Assembly: GCF_001411555.2 (NCBI RefSeq)
Contig: NC_049901.1
Location: 8,442,681-8,506,680 of the forward strand
Direction: 5' to 3'
DNA: 64,000 bases
Source: Juglans regia
Lineage: Eukaryota > Streptophyta > Magnoliopsida > Fagales > Juglandaceae
Shown: piece by piece, positions 1 to 12,372 of the stretch
Numbering within the stretch: the stretch's first letter is position 1
Layout of the letters: each line of letters starts with the position of its first letter
Translations under genes and position numbers: made by a program
Notes under the pieces: model-generated
The model's database searches: none
Told to the model about the DNA's origin: nothing
What the model saw: only the letters and a program-made list of their open reading frames with translations

Positions 1-171
1 GCTCTTTTTTATAACAAATGTGCGGTATATGAATGATAAGTAAAATAATTAAATTAGTTTAACAAGAATAAAATAAAATAAAATAATAATAAAAATAATT
101 TTAAAATATGTAAAGTGTGTAGTGTGGAATGATGAGTAGCATCCCTCAAACTATTAATGCATATAAAATAA

Positions 172-1032
172 ATTCTCATTTAGATTCGAAAATTGTTTCA
201 TCTCATCTCATCTCATTATTATAATATTTTAAATTTTCATATAAAATATAATAAACAATTTAACTTTTTTAAATTTTAAAATAATAATAATGTTAAAAAA
301 TAATATTCTAACAATATTTTTTTTGCAACTTTAATCTTTCATCTAAGAAAAACTCTACTTGCAACCAACTAGGAGAAACCGCGTAACCGGCTGCATAAAT
401 TTTTTTATTTTTTGTACTTCTCTCATTTCGTTGCCCCCCCCTCTCTCTCTCTCGATTTCTTTCCTTCCACTACCAAGCCGAGAACCAAATCTCAAGTTCT
501 AGAGGCAAAGACTACAAGAGCAAGAAATGAAGAGCAAAAAACTAGAATCCTTACATAAGCAGCATGATCCACTCAAGGTTTTATATGGGACATCATCTTG
601 TCTCAAAGGAACTTCCAGATCAAAATCAACTTTGGTTTGTAAAAATCGTTTTTTACACATGAAGATGGAGTGAAACAACAAAATTACCTCCCCTTTGTAT
701 TGGGTTTGAGTGTAAATTTTAGATCTTTTGGCTAAACTTTATTGGTGTCTATGACCCAGATTATGAGACTGTCCCTGATTTTTTGTGAATGCTTCTCTCT
801 TTCGTGTGAAAAACAAAAAAAGATGAAGAAATGAGAAAAAGCATTAGAAGCTTGATGGAGGACTTAAGCTTGAGGACAAACATGAGAAAAGAAGCTGCAA
901 ATGAGGAGACCTGTTGATTTTGGTTTTTATTTTTTTTTTAATATAAGCCGATTACTTGATAGTTCCCACTGCGGTTGTATGTAGCAAAACTTTTCATATA
1001 AAACTATTTCATTTTATCTCTGAATCTAAACC
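172..1032. repeat. GATGAG-type MITE split by an insertion
   Basis: The left part (about 172-354) begins TTTAGATTCG and carries CATCTCATCTCATCTC, then the AT-rich core seen in other copies of this family. The matching right end (TCTCTGAATCTAAACC) appears only near 1010-1032, after an unrelated insert. The family recurs in this window near 20475, 33983, 34684, 48488 and 63312. Confidence 0.5.
355..984. mobile_element. Putative small TIR element (MULE-like, non-autonomous)
   Basis: The 630-bp insert starts CTACTTGCAACC and ends GGTTGTATGTAG, so the ends form an imperfect inverted repeat of roughly 40 bp. It sits inside a MITE whose two halves lie on either side. The flanks (AGAAAAACT and CAAAACTTT) resemble each other but are not a clean 9-bp duplication. 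No protein is recognised inside. The TIR pairing was made by eye. Confidence 0.3.
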
Positions 1033-3060
1033 AGCTCTAAATTTTCTTAGATAGTGCCGAATTGTAAAATAGAATTTGTAATTCGTTTTTTTTTTTTTTT
1101 TGTTATTATCTTGTCTGCATATTGTAAATGAAGTTTTCACGTCTTTTTATTGAGAATTGAAGGCCTTGGCGGCTTGTATATCCATTTTCTTGAGAAAGAA
1201 GTATTGATCAGTAGTAGGACACAAAAGGAAATGGAACTAGAAAGGAGTCGATATGTTTATCTTGTATATAAATGTCTTTAGTTTATGTGAACTGAAGTTC
1301 TGGTTATTAATGAATGTCATTTTCCTGAGAAAAAAAAAGTCTTTTGGGGTCTAATACCAATTCCATGGCCATTCAAGAGTGTTTATCTCTTTCATTTAAG
1401 CTCTCAAGATTAGATAAATTCTCGAGAGAATATTGCTTCCGAAATACATTTCCTTAGTCAGTTGACAAACTCTATGACTTATCCTCATTGACATGATCAC
1501 TGGACTCAAGGTATCATCCATGTGGACTGTAAAATATACTTCAAATGCCCGTTGGTTGAAATTGCAATTACACGAATCGTAACAAGTAATAAAGTGAATG
1601 AGTAAGAGTATCGTCTCACGAAGATTGAAAAATTACTAATAAGTATCAAAATTTATTAAATTTATATGATTTGTTTGATAATTCGAATTTGAATGAATTG
1701 TTGGACTAGAAAATTTAAAATAACCAAATTGAGATCAAGAAAACAATATTCTAGGGTTTCCAATTCACCAGAACTAATCCTATGCAAAATTCCTAATTGA
1801 ATTAATTATAATTATTTACTATTGTTGATAATCAAGTCTCTCTAATTTATTTATTAATCTTTCTCAAGCATTAAAAAAATATCCCAACAAGTAAATTGTC
1901 TACATCTCTGTTAAAATTCTAAACCAGTCAAAATCCATTAAGAACAAAGAAACCCTCATAAAGATTACACAAGTCCATAGATATCTCTATCCTACAGATT
2001 CATTATGGTATCTCAAACATAGGCTGAAACAATTATCACTTCTCAATTTCAACTTGAATACCAAATCATGTAAACGGTGATCAATCATTCATAAGCATTA
2101 AGTCTAGAATGAACTACTCAACAATATAAAACAAATACTAACTTAGTTCAATTAAAGAAAGATTCCTATAATTAGAGTTAGACTACATCATAGTTCTAGA
2201 AAATAGAATTTAGTTCATAATAAAACTAAATAAAAACATAATCAAAGAGTTTAACATACAACAATTGAAAGAAATTCGGAATAAAGAAAAAAAACTCAAA
2301 AACCCGGCTCTTCCTTGATGTCGGCTGCTCCCCTCCAAAGCCAAGTCATAGACTCTTGATCCTCTTCTTTTTTCGTTGAAGCCATCCTCACAAGGAAAGA
2401 AAATCAATCCCCAATCCCCGCTGTCAATTCTGCAGATTTTCAAGTTTAGATTGCAGGCCCTTTTTTGCTTGAAAAACGTGAGAATTACAACAACTCTATT
2501 TCAAGAACCATTGTAGCCCGTTAAGTTAGCTTTCCAAATGCATTTTGAATCAGCTCAATCCGATCTCTGACGCGAGAGATATGGTGAGAATATTCAAAAC
2601 TGTGCAGAAATGTTTCCAGTTTGGGATTACGTTAAACCCCTTTGACCTTTCCTTTCTTGAATGTTCCAAAATGTCATTCTTTTACACTAAACTTTCTCAT
2701 TCCTTCAATATTAAGCAAATAAAGAAAAATGAATTAAAAAAATAAAGAAAAACTAACAATTTTAATAAGTAAAAAAATAATAAAAATCATGTGAAAATTA
2801 CACTTACTAATAGATTCTTGCTTGCTAGCACAAGTTCAAGTTAAAGTACATAGTTCACCAACATCCACTAGAAGGATCAAAATAGAATCACTAAGAAATG
2901 GAAAACCCCAAGGCAACTTAAACGAGATGCTAGACTTACCAGACAAGTTTGGAATCCCAGACATGTCTTTACCCCCTACGAAGGCAAAGAAGCAAGAGGA
3001 GAGTGCTAGTTTCAAGGCACAAAACAATGTAAAGCTCCCAAAAATTGTCTAAGGTATCAA
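1033..3060. other. Intergenic, no gene recognised
   Basis: AT-rich DNA with short reading frames only. The part around 1580-2560 has the texture of decayed transposon DNA but shows no terminal repeats. A 76-codon frame at 2822-3052 (+) ends just upstream of the next gene's TATA-like motif. I cannot connect it to any family or splice it convincingly into the downstream gene. Confidence 0.4.
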
Positions 3061-3065
3061 ATGCA

Positions 3066-3189
3066 TACCTATATGTATATATATAGACAATCATATGCAC
3101 TAAACATTTAATAATCACCTCTAAGCTTGGACACAACCAAACACCATCTACTTCTGATCTTAATCTAAGATCTTTTTTCCTTGATAGCT
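3066..3189 (+). promoter_or_regulatory. Probable TATA region and 5' leader of the proline-rich gene
   Basis: A TATATATATAG run near 3073-3086 lies about 105 bp upstream of the ATG at 3190. The stretch between is CA/CT-rich with no upstream ATG in good context, as expected of a short plant leader. Positional inference only. Confidence 0.4.
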
Positions 3190-5289
3190 ATGGCAGATCA
3201 AAGGCTACCATTCCGTTTTCGTCTCCCTTGGCAATCATTAACAAGTTCTCCACCTCCTCCCCCACGCCCTACTGCTGAATCACAACCCTCTCGGCCTGCA
3301 CCTGAAATCCAAATGCCTGCTCAAGCTGCCACTGCTGTCCCCATTATGCGACCACCATTTAGGCCATACACAGGGACATCCCCAGCAGTACAGGCCCCCC
3401 CTCCTCCCCAGGCACAAGTACCACAAAGAACTGAACCCCAGCCATCAGAGCCAGTACCTCAATCCCGAGCTGGGGGCTCCGTGCCCTCGTCACCATCTCG
3501 CACATCTCAAATCCAACCAGCATCGGGGACATCCCTTAATCCGCCTTGGTCTCCATCTCGTAATTTTTTCTCTCAACCTACTGGCCTAAAGACATCACAA
3601 CCAACTGGTGCAACTACATTACAACCCACTCCTGAGCCAGCACCTCAATCCAGTGCTGCGGGCTCTGTGCCCTCGTCACCATCTCGCACATCTCAAATCC
3701 AACCAGCATCGGGGACATCCCTTAATCCGCCTTGGTCTCCATCTCGTAATTTTTTCTCTCAACCTACTGGCCTAAAGACATCACAACCAACTAGTGCAAC
3801 TACATTACAACCCACTCTTGAGCCAACACCTCAATCCCGTGCTGCGGGCTCCGTGCCCTCGTCACCATCTCGCACATCTCAAATCCAACCAACATCAGGG
3901 ACATCCCTTAATCTGCCTTGGTCTCCATCTCGTAATTTGTTCTCTCAACCTACTGGCCTAAAGACATCACAATCAACTGGTGCAACTACATTACAACCCA
4001 CTCCTGAGCCAGCACCTCAATCCCGTGCTGCGGGCTCCGTGCCCTCGTCACCATCTCGCACATCTCAAATCCAACCAGCATCGGGGACATCCCTTAATCC
4101 GCCTTGGTCTCCATCTCTTAATTTGTTATCTCAACCTACTAGCCTAAAGACATCACAACCAACTGGTGCAACTATATTACAATCCACAATTCAAGAAAGC
4201 TCTCAGCCTGCACCCACTGCCGCTCAGCCCCCATCTTCTCTCTCTGAGAAAGAACCAAAACCAGTGGTTTCCCAGAAACAAACCCCAATTGAAACCTCCT
4301 CTCAACTAGATGGAGTGGTGACACGGCCAAAAAAAGTTTTCCTAACTACTGATCAACCCCAAAAGTCAGATTCTGATGCCATCGGTGGTGATGCTAAGCC
4401 AAAGTCAGAGGAAGAGGAAAGGGAAGGAGAGAAGAAAGTAGTGCGAGGAATAACTGAAGAAAGAACAAGTGCTGCATTTCAAGCAAAAGAAAAGCCGAAG
4501 CCGGAGAAGGAAGAAACTTGTGACAGAAAGGAGGCAATATACTCCGCCAGTTCTAGTGCAAAACAGATCAACACTACAAGTTCAAACAATCCAAAAGATA
4601 GGAAAATATCAAGCAAATCAACCACACAAAAGCCGAGTACTGTTGTCTCCGACGGGGAACAGCTTCCACCGCATGAAGAGGTAAGGAAAGATATTTTTAA
4701 GTATCTTCAAAAGCTGACCACTAGCTATCCGATTGATGAAAAACCAGTCAGTGTCATAACCATAGCTGGTGGAAATGAAGGAGCATCAATGCACTTAGGC
4801 TTAGAGTCGGCTGAAAAAGAAGAAAAGGTCCACATTCAGCGAGGTTACAAGCTCAATCCAACTGAGGGCACTGAAGCTACTGCTGATGGAGAGGGGAGCT
4901 CCAAGGCTAAGAGATCCGAAAATCCAATCACAAAAGAAAACCCGCCATCAAGAACATACGTTAATAGCAACGTACAGAGTGTCAACAACTCGATGTTGTT
5001 TGACAATTCCATCACCGAAAGGAATCCTGGCATCCAGTTGGTTGTATCCAATGAACAAGAAGAACCGGTCAAATCAAGTGGTAAACCGGAGGCTCTTGAA
5101 ACACGCAAGGCTGAATCCAATATCACCCCAGCCGAGAAGCTTACATATGAGCCAACCGTAGAAAGACGGGGCCTCGTGACAGGGCTTTTCGTGGAACCAA
5201 TTCCAAGTGACTCGGACCCAGACAACGCTGGAAAGCCTCGACGTCATGGTTCCGAAACTGACAGTGGGGGGGGAGACGGACAAAGATAA
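3190..5289 (+). CDS. Proline/serine/threonine-rich repeat protein, function unknown
   Basis: A single-exon frame of 699 codons from the ATG at 3190, whose context AGCTATGGC suits plant initiation. The product begins MADQRLPFRFRLPW and has no signal peptide or membrane segment, so despite its extensin-like composition it is probably not a wall glycoprotein. Residues from about 95 to 345 are four near-identical copies of a 62-aa unit (containing SVPSSPSRTSQIQP and SLNPPWSPS). The remainder is charged (Lys/Glu-rich) and then ends in a more complex tail with the segments EEVRKDIFKYLQKL and RRGLVTGLFVEPIPSDSD, which look like the conserved functional part. It is probably disordered overall. I do not recognise a named family. 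An AATAAA lies about 100 bp after the stop. The frame is open throughout, so the gene looks intact. Confidence 0.75.
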   Translation: MADQRLPFRFRLPWQSLTSSPPPPPRPTAESQPSRPAPEIQMPAQAATAVPIMRPPFRPYTGTSPAVQAPPPPQAQVPQRTEPQPSEPVPQSRAGGSVPSSPSRTSQIQPASGTSLNPPWSPSRNFFSQPTGLKTSQPTGATTLQPTPEPAPQSSAAGSVPSSPSRTSQIQPASGTSLNPPWSPSRNFFSQPTGLKTSQPTSATTLQPTLEPTPQSRAAGSVPSSPSRTSQIQPTSGTSLNLPWSPSRNLFSQPTGLKTSQSTGATTLQPTPEPAPQSRAAGSVPSSPSRTSQIQPASGTSLNPPWSPSLNLLSQPTSLKTSQPTGATILQSTIQESSQPAPTAAQPPSSLSEKEPKPVVSQKQTPIETSSQLDGVVTRPKKVFLTTDQPQKSDSDAIGGDAKPKSEEEEREGEKKVVRGITEERTSAAFQAKEKPKPEKEETCDRKEAIYSASSSAKQINTTSSNNPKDRKISSKSTTQKPSTVVSDGEQLPPHEEVRKDIFKYLQKLTTSYPIDEKPVSVITIAGGNEGASMHLGLESAEKEEKVHIQRGYKLNPTEGTEATADGEGSSKAKRSENPITKENPPSRTYVNSNVQSVNNSMLFDNSITERNPGIQLVVSNEQEEPVKSSGKPEALETRKAESNITPAEKLTYEPTVERRGLVTGLFVEPIPSDSDPDNAGKPRRHGSETDSGGGDGQR
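3475..4218 (+). repeat. 186-bp coding tandem repeat, four copies
   Basis: The anchor GTGCCCTCGTCACCATCTCG occurs at 3481, 3667, 3853 and 4039, exactly 186 bp (62 codons) apart. Copies differ by a few substitutions, and the last one decays at its end. Exact in-frame spacing implies recent unit duplication within the gene. Confidence 0.9.
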
Positions 5290-7149
5290 AGTGATTGGGA
5301 TACTCTGATCAAGTGCAATATTACGAACTTGTTAATATCTGCTTAAAGACAAAGAAATTAATATATTATATATGTCTATTCGATCGAGGATAATAAAAGT
5401 GCTGTTACATGCATAATGTAATAAGGATATTGCTATTAATTAAAAGTTCACCATGTCATGCTTTCTTTCTACTCTGTTTTAGCTCCTCATTTTGTTGTTA
5501 AACAAAATACGCATGCGCCTTAGTACTGTGATATATAATTAGCATCCTAACATCAATAATTAGATTTCTCTACATTAGACTAACCAAACCACTAACACTG
5601 AACATATGCGCTACAGTAAATTAAGCTTTCTAGTCATCTTTAACTAGATACTATTCACTCACTAAAATAATATTTTAATCATTTCTAACAATCATTATAT
5701 TTTAATCTTATATCAGATGCGTGGGTTGTGAAGTTTTTGACCCATCATATATTATATACATAAATGTTACTTTCCATCTTTTTTATAATATCTTACATCT
5801 ATTTCAAAATGTCTATACGTTATTTTAATGTCTATATTATATAATTATTTTGAAGTCTATATTATCCATTTCAATTTTGATAAATAGTCCGTCATTTTCT
5901 ATCTTATTCTATTCCATTTTTCAAGAGCATGTAATATATTTCGCCTAGGTTTTGTGGCGTTGAATCCAATTTGAAGAAATATATGAAGTGTATTTGTAAA
6001 ATATTAAAAAATAAAAATATAAAATATTATTAAAATATATAATATTATATTACTAATTTAATTTTAAAATGTCTTATCCAATGTGAATTAATTTAACCAA
6101 AGATTTTGACTAGCCAAAATTTGAAGTTCTAGTCCAAATTTAAACTTGGCAATGACTAGTGTAGTGGTTGGTATTCATATAGTTGGGCTCAAATCTAATA
6201 TTATTTAGATACCTAAAGTTGGGCCGACGACAACTTTCCACTAATTAAAAGTTCACCATCTCGCTTTTGAAAGTCTGTTCTAATCTTTGGGTACAGTCCA
6301 ACAATTAACTATACGTTGAAAGTTTTTGGACTCAATCATATGGGCCCTGATGGCTGAACGGGACTCGAGGCCTGTCCGGCCTTAATGGGCTTTACATTTC
6401 GAAACAACAATCTTACCTCAATATGGGCTTTGTTTTTAATTCGATATTTAAGAAATGCTCATAGGCTTTTACAGTGCACAAAAAAGGAAACCCTTCTTCT
6501 AAAAAAATTAGGTTTCCTTGTATTAATAAAGGCTTAAACTTTCTATAATTGCTTCCTTTTTTAATGGTTTTTATAATCCAATATATTAGGAATCGGAACT
6601 TATATATACCATATGAAATGATAGAAATAAATAAATTTAATTATTTATATTATATTCTTAACATAAATATCAAATAAATTTTAAACCAGCCGGCGATTCT
6701 TGCCCAGAAAGCAACTAAAAGACGTCATACGTACATGACTTAGTTTAATTAATTGGTTTAATTGTTCCGTAATTCGTTCTTGTTTTTCTTTGCGGTGGAC
6801 CTGGAAAATCAAATCTATCTATTATACAAGAAAACAAAACATATCCCCATTTTTGAATCTTGATAAAGTATTTTACATATGCCTCAGTCAATCAAGAAGT
6901 ACTGGACCGGTCAGGCCGAAAAAAAAAAATAAAAAAACACCCAGAGAATTACAAAGGAGCTAGCTAGGATTCATGAGATCATGTGTGTGTGTATATATAT
7001 ATGTGTGGGTCATGATCACTTCTCGTGTCTTCTATTATGATCTCTTCGATGTTACAGGAAATTAATTAATTGTTTGTAAAATGATGGTCACAAGGGCCCT
7101 AAAAGGATACAAAAGCAGAAAAAGCCAATCGTGAAACTTGGGTAAATGG

Positions 7150-7318
7150 GAAATGATATTTGTAGTCGTTAGTGTGTAAGTGCCGTACAGTCATTTTAAA
7201 AAAAATAAATAAATATGAGATTTACATGAAAAGAAATTAATTTTTTAATAGTGGATTCCATTATTTTTCAAAATGACTGTACAACATTTACACATTTCAC
7301 GACTGTATTAGTATTACT
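7150..7318. repeat. Small palindromic MITE
   Basis: The left arm includes GTACAGTCATTTT and the right arm AAAATGACTGTAC. The outer arms (ATTTGTAGTCGTTAGTGTG and its degraded complement near 7295-7318) also pair. About 170 bp, non-coding. Confidence 0.55.
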
Positions 7319-7362
7319 TTGGATCAATAAGGCAGTACCGGCCTGTGATTTGTGATTATCTA

Positions 7363-7440
7363 ATGAGCTGTATTGATAATTTGATATTTTTTAAAAAATA
7401 CAAATAAAAAATAAAAAATATGCTATCAGTATAGCTTTTG
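7363..7440. repeat. Very short inverted-repeat element
   Basis: GAGCTGTATTGATAA on the left pairs with TATCAGTATAGCT on the right around an A/T core. About 78 bp. Confidence 0.35.
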
Positions 7441-8039
7441 GATGCCAAAAGCCAAGATGGACTGCCTTATATATATATTCTTAGCTAGGATTAATGAGTT
7501 TATATTTATATATAAAAAAAAAAAGGAACAGAAAAAGAGAAAAAAAAAATCTTGTCCATGATCTCAACGATTTTGAGCAGTTTTAGTTTAGTTTTTTCTA
7601 TTATTTTCTTCGTGTTTCCAAGAACCAATTTATGAGTGTTTTTTTTTTTTTTTTTTTTTCTGTACCAAATTAACGCACCAACATGACTGAAGTGTCCTTA
7701 ATGGAGAAGAAGGTCATCGATCAATGATGAAGAAATTAGGGGTTAAGTTAAGTGGCGTTGTCACATTGTAGGCAAATTTTAGCTAGTCTCCACTTTGGCA
7801 CTTGCATTAATTATTTGAAAGAGAAATAGTGTCAGTCCATCCATCCATCATCATATATATAGAATAGATTTGAAAGATTCCCTTGAAAAATCACTAGTCT
7901 TGGCTACTAGGTGATCAAAAAGGGCCCACCATCTACCTCAACCCAACCACTCGAACTACATGATCGATCAAGCTGGTACTCATGAATCTGGATCGATCAA
8001 ATTATATATCCAGGCCAGGGTGCTAACATACTATAATAT

Positions 8040-8073
<34 letters not shown>

Positions 8074-8433
8074 GATGATAACATCCAAGAGAGAGAAAAA
8101 AAAGAAAAAAGAGAGAGAGACCATGATTCATAAACAATAATGGCCAAATTCATCAGGAATAATTTCACATGACTGCCTATCAAAAAAATAAAATAAAATC
8201 ACATGACGGAGAAAATATATTGTAATTGTTTGGATTACTCAAAATCATATGATGATCATTTACATGCATTTATAATTACCATATACAGAGATCGATCCGG
8301 GTTAGAAGCAAAACAAACCCTCAAAGATCATACTAAAACAAAATTTAAATCAAAATCAACCATGATGAAAATATTAGAGATAAAATTAGAACCAAAAAAG
8401 AAGAAAGATTAAAGGAAAACCATCACCGGCCCT

Positions 8434-9843
8434 TTAGCCGGAATTCTTCGCATTCAAGATCATCCCATTGAAGTTGGTGGATTCGAACAGGGCCTTAGCA
8501 GTCATCTCCCTCTCGAACTTCCAAATGTAGTTCAGTCCCACTAATAGCTCGGTAATGGCAGCCTCGGTCTTCTCCTTGTTAGCAAAAAACAGCGTCTGCA
8601 GAAGCATCACGTTCGTTTTGGGCACCAAAGTTTGCTGCTCAAAGCTCCTTTCACTTTGCCATTTTATCATATTATGTGCTAATGGTGACAACCAACCCAA
8701 GATCTTTCCCAAGGCCTCCCTCCACTCCCCAGCAAGAACCGGATCGCTCGCCGAAAACCCCGCGGATCCCTTCAACCTATCCCTCAGCATCGAACGTATA
8801 CTGCTTGGTAACATTGCATAAAGATCATCCCTGGCATCCACACCGACCAATTGTGGTGACTTGATCATCTTTTCCATCACTATGATCAAATTCGAGTAGT
8901 GTAGGGCTAAAGCTGCGGCGCCTAGCGTAGTTGCTGGGGGCTTTAGGAGCTTGGAGTTGGACTCGAAAAACCCATCAGCCAAATCTTTCTTTTCCTCAAG
9001 TTCTGAGCTTTTCATTAAAGGCCCTGACACGAAAAGGCAAGAACTTGGGTTTTGATCGGAGGGGTGGACAGTGGCCGAAGCTGAGAGACTGCGAGTCAGA
9101 GACTCTGGACATATTCCTATACCGAAAACAAGTTTGATCCTTGCCAAGATAGTGAAAATAGACCGTGCAAGCAGGGAAACAACAGTATCAAAGCTTCGGT
9201 TCCATAGTGATCTCTCTTTAAGATACTTGATTTCCTGTCGTTGCCAGTAAATCTTCTGCTGAAGCTCAGAAATTGAAATTGATGATTCTTTTTCCTGACA
9301 CTTGACTAACGATTTGTTTAACACACTTTCCATGACAGAAAGCTCGTCCACTTCTCTATGTAGCGTGGCCGTGAGAGTGACGTATCTGTCCATCTTCTTG
9401 ATTCTAGCTTCCATTTCTTTCAAGCTTAAAACCCAACTATGAGGGTCGCGTCCCCAGTTGGCGAACTCATCGAACAAGCGCTCGAAGCACCGGAGACTCG
9501 GTTCCTCGCATTTCTTGCTTATTCTGGATACCGATTTGGCGACAAGTCTGAGATTCTCAGACAACTCCGCGCACGCGAGGCCGAGGAGGAAAGCTTCGTC
9601 GTTGGATACGATCTTGTGGACTCCCTCGAGAGAGATAGACTCGTTGCGGAGGCGGACAGTGTTCTTGTCCAAGAGGGATTGCCATAGGTGAAGGAGTTTG
9701 GACATGAGGCCAGCGATCTCAAAGGCTAGAACGCCGACGTTGGACCTCTTTATCAGTCTTGGGTTCGGTGCGGCGGGTCGCACCACCTCAAAACTGTTTG
9801 ATATCGCCGTCTTTACCTTAATTAGCCAAGTTTCGAAGGCCAT
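8434..9843 (-). CDS. PSK SIMULATOR-family protein (DUF3475 + DUF668)
   Basis: A single-exon 469-codon gene starting MAFETWLIKVKTAI. Residues ~35-91 (SNVGVLAFEIAGLMSKLLHLWQ onward) match the DUF3475 domain, and ~307-393 (LGAAALALHYSNLI onward) match DUF668. This pair defines the plant PSI (PSK SIMULATOR) family. Members are intracellular proteins linked in Arabidopsis to growth promotion and phytosulfokine responses; the biochemical activity is not established. The middle (~140-215) is a predicted coiled coil with SELQQKIYWQRQEIKYLKE. There is no signal peptide. Length fits the shorter, intronless subgroup. A GA/CT microsatellite lies upstream near 10129-10152, in the likely promoter or leader. 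The frame is intact with no anomalies. Family assignment is firm; the specific role in this plant is inferred from the family only. Confidence 0.92.
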   Translation of the reverse strand: MAFETWLIKVKTAISNSFEVVRPAAPNPRLIKRSNVGVLAFEIAGLMSKLLHLWQSLLDKNTVRLRNESISLEGVHKIVSNDEAFLLGLACAELSENLRLVAKSVSRISKKCEEPSLRCFERLFDEFANWGRDPHSWVLSLKEMEARIKKMDRYVTLTATLHREVDELSVMESVLNKSLVKCQEKESSISISELQQKIYWQRQEIKYLKERSLWNRSFDTVVSLLARSIFTILARIKLVFGIGICPESLTRSLSASATVHPSDQNPSSCLFVSGPLMKSSELEEKKDLADGFFESNSKLLKPPATTLGAAALALHYSNLIIVMEKMIKSPQLVGVDARDDLYAMLPSSIRSMLRDRLKGSAGFSASDPVLAGEWREALGKILGWLSPLAHNMIKWQSERSFEQQTLVPKTNVMLLQTLFFANKEKTEAAITELLVGLNYIWKFEREMTAKALFESTNFNGMILNAKNSG

Positions 9844-12086
9844 GATTAGATTGTATATGTGTGTATATGGCGAAGATTAACAATTAAACAAAAAAAAAAA
9901 AAAAAGAATTTTTCTAAGAAGGAGGAGGAACAAGAAGCTGGTATGGTTTCTTTTGATGCATATATGCGTTTGATCAGAGAGAAATAATAGGAGAGAGGCC
10001 GGACTTGCAGAGAGATAAGGATAAAAGAGGAGGTTGAAGATGCAGCAGGTGTTTAGGGTCTTAGGCTCGTGGGATGTTTGAGAGCGTTACAAACTTACAC
10101 ATATGGACTAATAAGAGAAACCTTTGAGAGAGAGAGAGAGAGAGAGAGAGATGCTCCACTCACATGCATTGCTAGCGTGTGATGGAAATTATAATTTGAG
10201 GGTATTTTGTCTTTTGTGATTGGAGATTCAGACGCCTATGAAGAGCGTAGAACATTCTAATTCAGAGCTCCATGTCATGTTTTTCGATGAAAATTATAAT
10301 AATTTACCATCTGATCAGTAGGTAAGAGAGACTTTTCTCTGGGGTGTGTGGAATGTGGATGCATGAAAACACTTTCTTAGATGCTGTTTTTGTCTAAATT
10401 GAGGGCCACATCATCATTGGCATTTTCTCCTTTGATCTCTCTCTCTAAAAGATTGATTTTTTCTTGCTAATCTCAAGTATCATGTGCTGAAGCTTTCATC
10501 GGAGAGAAATTAAGTAATGATTCAACGAACTCCATTTGCTCATGTAAATGGCTTAAAAGGCCAGTCTTCATTGGTTGAAAGCTAGCTGACCCAATCTTCA
10601 ACTCCATTTGACTTAATCCCCTAATTAGCTTGTACGTACCACGTCTACGAGCCTATATATAATTGTGATGATCTGGTGAATTCAATTAATATATTCAAGT
10701 ATGTGGCAATTATGATCATATTCTGATCTCCTACTAAAATAGGGCATGCAGTTTATCAGATCGAACGACTGACCCTCTTAGGCCTAATTTCTGAAATCGA
10801 TATACATATATCGCCATTATTCGATCGATCGTGGGATTTACACAAACATTAATATCGATCGAGTACTGATCTTTACGTAACCTAATTTAGAGATTTACGA
10901 AGATCAATTAATCAATTTACACTGCTAGCTTTTTCTAAGCTGAAATGAGACTGATCAGAAAGTTTAGACTACGTGCATCATGAAATGTGATTTGAGAAAA
11001 GAGGATTGCATGTATAATTTACCCTATAGTCTTTCTCTTTTCTGAGCGAAAAGTTTAGTATTTTACTCCATGCATGAGCGCTTTCATGATGTAATTCCTT
11101 AGCTAGCTATATCTATACTGCATGCATGCATGCCAACATGAGTACTATATAATATATCTGGCTATATATATTAATAATGCATGCATCAAGAAATATTACG
11201 AACTAGGCAGTCTATTAATTGATCAGTTTCTAAGCATTAATTGGTCCTAGTCAATCATGCCTTTATAACTGCCTACTGGTACATTATAATTAATATTACG
11301 AACTAACTAGGCTTCATTGACTACTATATATAATGATTGAAATCATATATGTTATTTCAAGTCTACCTAAAAAATAGAAAACCCGCACATGTTCGCAACT
11401 CCAAAGTTAGAAATTAGGCAGTTAGGTAGCAGATCATATTGCTAATTGAATGGACAAATTAAACCTCATGAGGGACGTTGACTTTGAAGAGACATCATGT
11501 GGAGGAGATATTGGTGCGAAGGCATATATAAATATATATATTAATACATATAATATATAATAAGGACAATATGTGCTATCTTTTTGGGTGGGAATAAAAA
11601 AGGAAAATCCACTAGTTTTACTCATTCATACCACATGGTTAGTGGGTACATGTTTGTTGGGTTGGTGGATTTTGGGGTTATCAATTTATAGTCAAGAGGT
11701 TGGGGGGGAACATGATCAGAACATGAGAGAGATTATATGTATATTTATATAATTTAACCCCTTCTGAAATTAGTGTGAGGATGAGGGGAGAGCTGGCTTC
11801 TACTTGATGATCTCCAAAGGTACTTTCTTTTTTACCAATTTGCCTTAGCTTTTGCCTACCAATGGAAGGGCAGTGGACGATTTCCTTGTTTATTTGTCGG
11901 AAAATGAATAGGCAGCCATGAGCCCCTCCTGCATTTCCATATCTTGATAAGAGTGCCTCAAAAACAATTCATGAGCAGGCTAAACTCATACCCCCCCGTT
12001 GTTTAATTTTCTTTCCCTGATCCTCATGTTAAAAATTAAATAAATAAATAAACCTGATCTTCCCAAGTTGGCTTCTTGTATTTACT

Positions 12087-12117
<31 letters not shown>

Positions 12118-12171
12118 GCGCCATACTAATTCATGCAGGAAGTCGATACTTTGATTGAGTCTTGGCATTGA

Positions 12172-12372
12172 ATAAAGAGAAATACTTTAACCATAAAAAG
12201 ATTACACAAAAATAATCATATAACGATGTAGCTTAATGTGATTCATCAGATTATAAAGTTACTAATTTTATAATTATAAAGTAGATCTAACGGATCAGAT
12301 GAAACTACATCAGTTTGCGTGATTACTTTTGTATAATTCGTTTGTAGCTGTAGCAGTATTCTTGAATAAATT
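12172..12372. repeat. MITE with imperfect TIRs
   Basis: The left arm (AAAGATTACACAAAAATAATCA region) pairs imperfectly with the right arm (TGATTACTTTTGTATAATTC region). The outer GAATAAAGAGAAATAC and GTATTCTTGAATAAA also pair. About 200 bp, AT-rich, non-coding. Confidence 0.5.

Larger units (their letters stand above)
5290..8433. other. Intergenic between two genes; small MITEs, no gene
   Basis: Contains the probable polyadenylation motif AATAAA at 5392-5397 for the upstream gene. It then holds AT-rich DNA, a (TA)n run near 8041-8072 and two small inverted-repeat elements listed separately. A 69-codon frame at 8203-8412 shows no family signature and is not called. Confidence 0.5.

Noticed and set aside
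2822..3052. 76-codon frame as a possible upstream exon of the proline-rich gene
   Set aside because: It stops before a TATA-like motif and lacks a convincing donor, and the downstream gene has a good start of its own.
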